Part shown: one piece after another, positions 7,530 to 12,546 of the stretch
Layout: the number at the start of each line of letters is the position of its first letter
Position numbering within the stretch: the stretch's first letter is position 1
Assembly: GCA_026392135.1 (NCBI GenBank)
Contig: JAPLCR010000293.1
Span: forward strand, 1-12,546
DNA from: Armatimonadota bacterium
Lineage (GTDB): Bacteria; Armatimonadota; Chthonomonadetes; Chthonomonadales; Chthonomonadaceae
Reading direction: 5' to 3'
DNA: 12,546 nucleotides
Program-made: the position numbers and the translations under genes
Notes under the pieces: model-generated
Told to the model about the DNA's origin: nothing
What the model saw: only the letters and a program-made list of their open reading frames with translations
Databases searched by the model: none

Positions 7530-7565
7530 GTTAGTACTGTTTTTGGCAACAACGAGGCTATGTGT

Positions 7566-7571
7566 AAGGAG
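7566..7571 (+). promoter_or_regulatory. Ribosome binding site of the LCP gene (decides a TTG start)
   Basis: AAGGAG lies 11 bases before the TTG at 7583. No in-frame ATG lies near it; the first internal ATG (7724) falls inside the membrane helix. The TTG start is therefore the best choice, although the spacing is at the long end. Confidence 0.65.
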
Positions 7572-7582
7572 ATACTTTAGAC

Positions 7583-8935
7583 TTGGATATACACAATACC
7601 AATCATCCAAACAGAAACGAAGGGCTTGGAAACTCGCAGGCGCAGAGCTTACCGCTCCGACAGCAGAGTGTACGCGCCCAGAAGATACGGCTGGCAGTAA
7701 AACGCACGCTACTCGTCGGAACAATGATAGTTGCGCTCTTTGGGGGCACTGTTTTTGGGAAACTATACTGGGGTAATAAGTTCTTCAAAAAAGCTGTCGA
7801 CGGACTAATGAAAGGAGTGCCTCGTGCCGACCTTCTGCACGAGTTTCAGACAGGAGTCCAGTTCCCCGAAAAGCATATCCTTACCGTCTTGCTTTTAGGT
7901 TGCGACCACGACTATAGCGAAGTCCTTGTGAATCACCCGCTCAAAGGCTCACGAGGGCGGAGCGACGCTATCATGATTGCGCGTCTGGATTTAGATAATA
8001 AGACCATCAATATCCTGAGTATTCCTCGCGATACTGCCGTTCGTATAGAAAAACACGGCACTCGAAAAATCAACTCGGCACATCAGTACGGAGGTCCCGA
8101 ACTCGTCAAATCGACTATCAAGAGCGTTTTTGGTATCGACGTGGACTACTATACCACTATTGACTTTGAGGCGTTTCAGAAGATGGTGGACGCAGTAGGA
8201 GGCGTGGACGTGGAGGTGCATAAGCGTCTCAAATACGACGACAACTGGGGGGGGCTTCATATAGACCTCTATCCCGGTCTCCAACACCTTGATGGCTATA
8301 AGGCGATGGGCTATGTGCGTATGCGTCATAGTGACAGCGACTTTGAACGCGCCAAACGACAGCACGAGTTTTTGGAAGCACTGCGGGGACGTGTGACGAA
8401 TCCTCTGAATTTTAATAATACACTAAATGCACTTAATACGCTTACCGACAGCATCAAAACCGATATGTCGGTAGAACAGATGATGGCACTCGCCAACTTT
8501 GCGCGTAGCCTCCCCCGTGCGAAGGTGCATCTTGAAACACTGCCCTGTTTGGAGGGACCCAGCTACGTCTACATCAAAGTGTCCGACAGCGAAAAGATAA
8601 TTCGCGAACTCTTCCCCGGCGTTCAGGTTAGCATAGAGGCACCGAGCAAGAGAGAGTTGGAGCGAATGCCTAGGAGCCCGAAAGAAGAGAGAGAGCGAGA
8701 CGATAAGGATACAAAGCAGGTGCAAAGCCCCTCCGATACGCCCGTAGATAGTGGCGATAACATCGACCCAAGAGCGGATGAGCCGACACAACCTGAAAAC
8801 TCGACAGAGAAGAAGCCTGACGATACTCCTAAAGAGGGCGGCAAAGACACGCCCCCGAAACCAGAGGAGAGTAAGCCGAAGGAAGAGCCTAAAAAAGACA
8901 GCCCCACCAAATCGGATGGAGGCACGGCGAATTAG
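7583..8935 (+). CDS. LytR-CpsA-Psr (LCP) family envelope protein
   Basis: 450-residue type II membrane protein: a basic cytoplasmic N-terminus, one membrane helix at about 41-59, then an extracytoplasmic LCP domain at about 100-270. Visible LCP motifs are ILTVLLLGCD (99-108), GRSDAIMIARLD (125-136), ILSIPRDT (144-151), KINSAHQYGG (162-171), the GGVDVEV region (206-212) and YVRMRHSDSDFERAKRQ (244-260), whose Arg and Asp residues bind the pyrophosphate of the polyprenyl carrier in known members. LCP enzymes typically move glycopolymers from lipid carriers to peptidoglycan or other cell-wall acceptors. Residues about 356-450 are a Lys/Glu/Asp/Pro-rich tail without hydrophobic segments, probably disordered. 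The TTG start is supported by AAGGAG 11 bases upstream and a strong promoter. A run of eight G at 8247-8254 lies within the catalytic domain. Confidence 0.9.
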   Translation: MDIHNTNHPNRNEGLGNSQAQSLPLRQQSVRAQKIRLAVKRTLLVGTMIVALFGGTVFGKLYWGNKFFKKAVDGLMKGVPRADLLHEFQTGVQFPEKHILTVLLLGCDHDYSEVLVNHPLKGSRGRSDAIMIARLDLDNKTINILSIPRDTAVRIEKHGTRKINSAHQYGGPELVKSTIKSVFGIDVDYYTTIDFEAFQKMVDAVGGVDVEVHKRLKYDDNWGGLHIDLYPGLQHLDGYKAMGYVRMRHSDSDFERAKRQHEFLEALRGRVTNPLNFNNTLNALNTLTDSIKTDMSVEQMMALANFARSLPRAKVHLETLPCLEGPSYVYIKVSDSEKIIRELFPGVQVSIEAPSKRELERMPRSPKEERERDDKDTKQVQSPSDTPVDSGDNIDPRADEPTQPENSTEKKPDDTPKEGGKDTPPKPEESKPKEEPKKDSPTKSDGGTAN

Positions 8936-8961
8936 AGGGTTGGAGCTAACAGTCACCCTCT
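8934..8961 (+). terminator. Weak hairpin at the end of the LCP gene
   Basis: A 7-bp inverted repeat (AGAGGGT at 8934-8940, ACCCTCT at 8955-8961) overlaps the stop codon and encloses a 14-base loop. It is not followed by a T-run, so it is at best a weak terminator or a 3'-end stabilising structure. Confidence 0.25.
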
Positions 8962-9113
8962 CCTATCAATTCTGTGGAACTTATCGACTGGGCTGAGACG
9001 ATTGCACAAGAGTTGGGTGTGTAAAGAGGTGTTTTTGGGGTGAGTGGCAATTCTATTTTCGTCGTAATATGTGAAGAGCAGGCGATAATAACGTAAGAAA
9101 GAGTACAAAAAGG

Positions 9114-9704
9114 ATGAGCATTAGACTACCTGAAGAGGGACTTGACCTTCTATTTCGCGCCGCACGCAGTCATAACGGCTGGCTCCCCGAACCCGTAAGC
9201 GACGACACACTAAATGAACTATACGAACTTTTGAAATGGGGATCTACAAGTGCCAACTCATGCCCGGCGCGGTTCGTTTTTGTGAAGTCGCCTGAAGCCA
9301 AAGAGAAACTTCTGCCCTGTATGGCTCTGGGCAACCAAGAAAAGACGAGACAGGCTCCCGTCGTCGTTATCATCGCGCAAGATATGGAGTTCTACGAGCA
9401 GTTGCCAAAGCTCATGCCGCACCGAGACTACCGCTCTTTCTTCGCGGGTAATCAGGCACTCATCGAAGCGACTGCCTCTCGTAATAGTAGCCTACAAGGA
9501 GCGTACCTTATGCTTGCGGCGCGGGCGTTGGGGTTAGACTGTGGACCTATGTCGGGATTCGATAACCAACAGGTGGATGAGGCGTTTTTCACCGGCTCTA
9601 CATGGAAGTCCAACTTTATATGTTGCCTCGGTACTGGCGATGCGACAAAACTCTATCCTCGTTCACCGCGCTTAGATTTTGACGAAGCCTGCAAGATAGT
9701 TTAG
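9114..9704 (+). CDS. rutE: RutE-like nitroreductase (malonic semialdehyde reductase family)
   Basis: 196-residue flavin-dependent nitroreductase-fold protein, the same length as E. coli RutE as I recall it. Subfamily segments include LFRAARSHNGW (13-23), LKWGSTSANSCPARFVF (40-56), FYEQLPKLMPH (93-103), RNSSLQGAYL (123-132), ALGLDCGPMSGFD (138-150), FFTGSTWKSN (158-167) and a C-terminal PRLDFDEAC. In the Rut pyrimidine-degradation pathway RutE reduces malonic semialdehyde to 3-hydroxypropionate, probably using bound FMN and NAD(P)H. No other rut genes are nearby, so the natural substrate may differ. The annotated ATG has AGG immediately before it and only a weak AAGAAAGAG further up, so translation initiation is poorly defined; GATAAT at 9084-9089 could be a -10 box. 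It is followed after 91 bases by hisC on the same strand. Confidence 0.88.
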   Translation: MSIRLPEEGLDLLFRAARSHNGWLPEPVSDDTLNELYELLKWGSTSANSCPARFVFVKSPEAKEKLLPCMALGNQEKTRQAPVVVIIAQDMEFYEQLPKLMPHRDYRSFFAGNQALIEATASRNSSLQGAYLMLAARALGLDCGPMSGFDNQQVDEAFFTGSTWKSNFICCLGTGDATKLYPRSPRLDFDEACKIV

Positions 9705-9782
9705 GCAGGTATCTGCGAGTGCCCTAAAACCTGCACACACCTCCCCTTGAAACCCTGTCAGAATAAAAGAACGCCCCGTTGT

Positions 9783-9788
9783 AAGGAG
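9783..9788 (+). promoter_or_regulatory. Ribosome binding site of hisC (decides a TTG start)
   Basis: AAGGAG sits seven bases before the TTG at 9796, an optimal spacing. No in-frame ATG or GTG lies at a suitable distance, so the TTG start is favoured. Confidence 0.8.
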
Positions 9789-9795
9789 AACCGTA

Positions 9796-10938
9796 TTGGC
9801 TCGAATTGACACCCCAACCCGCGTGGAAACGCTCAAAGAGGCGACCCGAGTCGCAGAAAACATCACTCGCCTTACGCCCTACCGACCTGGAAAGCCTGTC
9901 GCGGAAGTGGAGCGCGAACTCGGCATTACCGGCATCATCAAACTCGCCAGTAACGAAAACTCGCTGGGACCCTCCCCGAAAGCCGTCGCCGCAATTCATA
10001 ACTACGCCTCCAAAATGCACGTCTACCCGGACGCTAGCTCTTTTGAACTTCGTAACTCCCTCTCCGCTCACCTAAATGTCGCTTCCGACACCATTGTACT
10101 AGGCAACGGCTCTGACGACATTATCCATCTGTTGGGAGTCACTTTTTTAGAGCCTGGTGACGAAGTGATTCAGGGCTACCCCTCCTTTGTGCGCTACGAG
10201 TCGGCGGCGATACTGAACAACGCCCCCTGCCATCTTGTGCCCCTTACCTCCGACTGGGTACACGACCTCGACGCTATGGCAGAGCGACTGAACAGCCATA
10301 CGCGCATGGTCTTTATCACTAACCCCAACAACCCCACCGGAACCATTGTCTCTCAGGAGGCTCTGGAGCGATTCATTGCAAAGGTTCCTGAACGCGCCCT
10401 CATCATTATAGACGAAGCTTACTACGAGTACGCCGCGCCCTCGCCAGACTACTCCGACGCTCTGCGCTATGTGCGCGAGGGCGAAAACGTCGTTGTACTG
10501 CGTACCTTTTCAAAAATCTATGGGTTGGCAGGTCTGCGGGTTGGGTATGGTGTGATGCGTTCCGATATTGCGGACTCGCTACACCAGACCCGTGAACCCT
10601 TCAACCTCAATCTCATGGCGCAACTCTCCGCAGTGGCGGCACTTGCCGATCAAGAGCACGTCACCAAAACAGTGGAGATGAACGAAGCAGGTAAAGCCGA
10701 CTTCTATCGCGCCTTCGAGGAGATGGGGCTGGACTACACACCCACTTATGGTAATTTCGTCTGGTTTGATACCCGCAAAAACAGCGCTGCCGTTTTTCAA
10801 GCTCTCCTGCGCGAAGGAGTTATCACGCGAACGGGCGATGTGTTCGGCGCACCCACCTACCTGCGCGTCACCGTTGGAACTCAGTCAGAGAACACCAAAT
10901 TCCTCAATGCACTTCGTAAAACGCTGTCAAGCTCATAG
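9796..10938 (+). CDS. hisC: Histidinol-phosphate aminotransferase (class I/II PLP aminotransferase)
   Basis: 380-residue PLP enzyme that would convert imidazole-acetol phosphate to histidinol phosphate with glutamate as amino donor, in histidine synthesis. Segments typical of HisC are PYRPGKPVAEVERELGI (28-44), KLASNENSLGPSPKA (49-63), YPDASSFELR (77-86), LGNGSDDII (102-110), TNPNNPTGT (175-183), IIIDEAYYEY (203-212), the PLP-lysine motif TFSKIYGLAGLRVGY with Lys240 (237-251) and the C-terminal YLRVTVGTQSEN (355-366), in which Arg357 should bind the substrate carboxylate. Starts at TTG with AAGGAG at optimal spacing. Codons favour C in the third position more than in neighbouring genes. No other his gene is close, so a paralogue acting on phenylalanine, tyrosine or another amino acid cannot be excluded. 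Confidence 0.9.
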   Translation: MARIDTPTRVETLKEATRVAENITRLTPYRPGKPVAEVERELGITGIIKLASNENSLGPSPKAVAAIHNYASKMHVYPDASSFELRNSLSAHLNVASDTIVLGNGSDDIIHLLGVTFLEPGDEVIQGYPSFVRYESAAILNNAPCHLVPLTSDWVHDLDAMAERLNSHTRMVFITNPNNPTGTIVSQEALERFIAKVPERALIIIDEAYYEYAAPSPDYSDALRYVREGENVVVLRTFSKIYGLAGLRVGYGVMRSDIADSLHQTREPFNLNLMAQLSAVAALADQEHVTKTVEMNEAGKADFYRAFEEMGLDYTPTYGNFVWFDTRKNSAAVFQALLREGVITRTGDVFGAPTYLRVTVGTQSENTKFLNALRKTLSSS

Positions 10939-10964
10939 CCGGTGTGTAGTTTCTTGCTCCCCTT

Positions 10965-10995
10965 CCTCACCCTCTTCTTTTGAAGGAGAAGGAGG
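10965..10995. repeat. Possible degenerate copy of the dispersed hairpin repeat
   Basis: CCTCACCCTCTTC followed by GAAGGAGAAGGAGG reads like a diverged, reversed version of the repeat at 1802-1833 without its CCAA spacer. Only a short imperfect stem remains (CTTC/GAAG core). It lies in the gap between hisC and the beta-helix gene. Confidence 0.3.
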
Positions 10996-11002
10996 TCACA
11001 GG

Positions 11003-11032
11003 TTCAGCGGTGAATCGTTCTAAAAATATAGA
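11003..11032 (+). promoter_or_regulatory. Candidate promoter of the beta-helix gene
   Basis: A weak -35-like TTCAGC (11003-11008) lies 18 bases before a -10-like TATAGA (11027-11032). The leader would be about 20 bases. Recognised by eye only, with a poor -35 match. Confidence 0.3.
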
Positions 11033-11057
11033 TTGATTTGAGAAGGCGGTAGCTTCC

Positions 11058-12464
11058 GTGATAAAAATGAGAGTGTACACACTAATCTGTTTGGGCTTGC
11101 TGACGATGGCGGCGAGTAACACCTCTGCGACGATACTGTTGGTAGGAGAGGGGAAAGCCTTTACACGCATCGAAGCCGCTTACGAAGCCGCGAAGCCGGG
11201 CGATACTATCTTGATTCGCCCGTTGCCGAATGGCAGAGCGTACGAGGGGGTGGCTCTCTCCGTTTCTAAACCGAACATCACTTTCCTCGGTAGTGAGGGG
11301 GATACTGTTTCCCCTAGTGCCTTAAAGCCGTCCTCGCGCCCGATACTTTCAGGTAAAGGCTTGAACTACACAGGAGTGGGCAGAACTCCCCGCGCCGTCC
11401 TACAGTTCAACGCTTCCGCTAAGGGTTGCAGGGTTGAGAATTTGGAGATATTCGGGGCGCATAACGATTCCCACAATGGAGCGGCTATTCGTATCAACGA
11501 GGCGAACGACACTACTATCCAACTTTGTGATCTGCACCATAATGATATGGGAATCATGTCCAATGGAAGCGTTGAGCGGGCTACGGGCGTGAATCAGGTT
11601 ATTGAAGGGTGTCATATCCACCATAACGGCGACCTCGCCGACCCCGGCTATAACCACAACCTCTATATGGGCGGAACGAGCGTTATCGTTCTTGATTGCG
11701 AAATTGACCACTCCCTTACGGGGCATAACTTTAAGTCCCGCGCTCACTACAACTGGCTGGGGCGTTGCTATATTCACGATTCGGCGAACCGCGAGGTGGA
11801 TTTAGTGGATGAGAAGGGGAACACTACCGCCGCCAATAGCCATACGGTTATTGTGGCGTGCATTATTGCGAAAGCGATGGAGCAGGCGGGCAACCATACG
11901 GTGATACACTGGGGACAGGATGGAGGAAACGATCATGACGGTACGCTTCACCTCTGCCATAACACGATAATCACGCCCTATCAGTCTCCTGTTGTGGATA
12001 TGAACGCGCCTAGTGCCAAATTGGACATGATGTATAACCTCATTACGGACGGGGGGAGGTTTCAGAATGGGCAGGTGCTGGTACAGGTGAGTAGCGGGGC
12101 GAAAGAGGGGAGTATATCGGGGTTTGCAAACGTTGCGGCGAGAGGTTTTACGGATAAAATGCAGTGCAACCTAACGCAGACAAGCCTTATGCCAAATGGC
12201 AAGGCAGTGCGCTTTACGAAGCCTGAGTTGGGTGACTACACTGTTGATATGATTCCTGCACCTCTGTGGTTGAAAGTTCCACACCGCGCCCTTCCCGCGC
12301 ATCTACCGTTGCTGACATCGCTCTCAGAACAGGTTAGAAAAGCCTACCTGATTTATGACCCGACAGAGGGGCGTAATGCCATCGCAAGACAGCCCTTTGG
12401 TACTCCTGAGAGATTCTATATCGATTTGATAGGGGCTAAAGGTATGGCGGGCATCATTGACTGA
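11058..12464 (+). CDS. Secreted right-handed parallel beta-helix protein (pectate-lyase-like fold)
   Basis: 468-residue exported protein. Residues 1-24 form a signal peptide (MIKMR, a Leu-rich core, then NTSA before a likely cleavage at residue 24/25). The mature start, FTRIEAAYEAAKPGDTILI (35-53), is the typical entry to DUF1565/pectate-lyase-like right-handed beta-helices. From about 110 to 340 there are stacked short strands with His/Asn turns: GCRVENLEIFGAH, GCHIHHNGDLADPG, CEIDHSLTGHNFKSRAHYNW, RCYIHDSANREVDLVDEKG and GTLHLCHNTII. The conserved-looking block 214-252, rich in His, Asp, Lys and Arg, could be a polysaccharide lyase or hydrolase site, but I cannot name a catalytic family. 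The GTG at 11058 is preferred because AAGG at 11043-11046 is 11 bases upstream; the in-frame ATG at 11067 is an alternative and still keeps the signal peptide. The substrate is probably a polysaccharide, by inference from the fold. Confidence 0.85.
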   Translation: MIKMRVYTLICLGLLTMAASNTSATILLVGEGKAFTRIEAAYEAAKPGDTILIRPLPNGRAYEGVALSVSKPNITFLGSEGDTVSPSALKPSSRPILSGKGLNYTGVGRTPRAVLQFNASAKGCRVENLEIFGAHNDSHNGAAIRINEANDTTIQLCDLHHNDMGIMSNGSVERATGVNQVIEGCHIHHNGDLADPGYNHNLYMGGTSVIVLDCEIDHSLTGHNFKSRAHYNWLGRCYIHDSANREVDLVDEKGNTTAANSHTVIVACIIAKAMEQAGNHTVIHWGQDGGNDHDGTLHLCHNTIITPYQSPVVDMNAPSAKLDMMYNLITDGGRFQNGQVLVQVSSGAKEGSISGFANVAARGFTDKMQCNLTQTSLMPNGKAVRFTKPELGDYTVDMIPAPLWLKVPHRALPAHLPLLTSLSEQVRKAYLIYDPTEGRNAIARQPFGTPERFYIDLIGAKGMAGIID

Positions 12465-12546
12465 GACCGCCTTTTTCCAGTAGGGTTTATATCAACGGCT
12501 CTCAATAAAGTAGCTTGCCCGCTGTCGCGTAACTACTCAGCACTGC

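Larger units (their letters stand above)
7275..7582. promoter_or_regulatory. Divergent promoter region between APH-like and LCP genes
   Basis: A 308-base non-coding gap between divergently transcribed genes. It contains a near-consensus rightward promoter (7501-7529), the AAGGAG ribosome site of the LCP gene and, 60 bases upstream of the APH-like start, two interleaved pairs of complementary arms (7335-7389). No convincing leftward promoter was found by eye, although one is expected here. A small hairpin GAGGC/GCCTC lies at 7397-7411. Confidence 0.6.

Noticed and set aside
7501..7776. Rightward 91-codon reading frame ahead of and overlapping the LCP gene
   Set aside because: It begins inside the -35 box of the promoter and has no ribosome site, so it cannot be translated from the predicted transcript.
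8423..8956. Leftward reading frames of 177 and 100 codons
   Set aside because: They are antisense to the end of the LCP gene; the Ser/Leu/Gly-rich or Arg/Leu-rich composition simply mirrors the Lys/Glu/Pro-rich tail.
9705..9734. Inverted repeat GCAGGT/ACCTGC after rutE as a terminator
   Set aside because: Only 6 bp with an 18-base loop and no T-run; rutE and hisC may be co-transcribed.

Overview
The window is chromosomal-type bacterial DNA of moderate GC content with densely packed genes. The gene set includes a lipoprotein with a clear lipobox, a LytR-CpsA-Psr (LCP) envelope enzyme, a transporter fused to HEAT repeats, a VanW-glycosyltransferase fusion and a secreted beta-helix protein. AAGGAG ribosome sites are used, sometimes with TTG or GTG starts. 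I tentatively suggest a member of the Armatimonadota or a similar environmental lineage, but nothing here fixes the taxon. There are no rRNA or tRNA genes, CRISPR arrays, transposases or phage genes.

Layout. (1) 33-1604 (+): a lipoprotein with a six-unit TolB-like beta-propeller, ending at a strong bidirectional intrinsic terminator (1623-1663). (2) 1605-1954: non-coding, with a short direct repeat at two places around a hairpin of dispersed-repeat type. (3) 7274 down to 1955 (-): a probable three-gene operon, read in the order APH-like phosphotransferase, VanW domain plus GT-B glycosyltransferase fusion, MFS transporter plus HEAT-repeat fusion. (4) 7275-7582: the divergent control region, with a near-consensus sigma-A promoter reading right and an interleaved pair of complementary arms. 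(5) 7583-8935 (+): LCP-family protein with a long charged tail. (6) 9114-9704 (+): RutE-like nitroreductase. (7) 9796-10938 (+): HisC-like aminotransferase. (8) 11058-12464 (+): secreted right-handed beta-helix protein. The last 82 bases hold no recognisable gene.

How the parts may work together. The centre of the window (1955-8935) has a cell-envelope flavour: VanW, a glycosyltransferase, an APH-like kinase, a membrane transporter and an LCP enzyme lie on either side of one divergent promoter region. I infer that the leftward operon modifies and moves an envelope-related or small glycosylated molecule. The substrate cannot be read from the sequence. The right-hand genes rutE and hisC are single metabolic genes without their usual pathway partners, and look like ordinary scattered housekeeping or accessory genes. 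The most unusual item is the VanW-CysHis-glycosyltransferase fusion within its operon.
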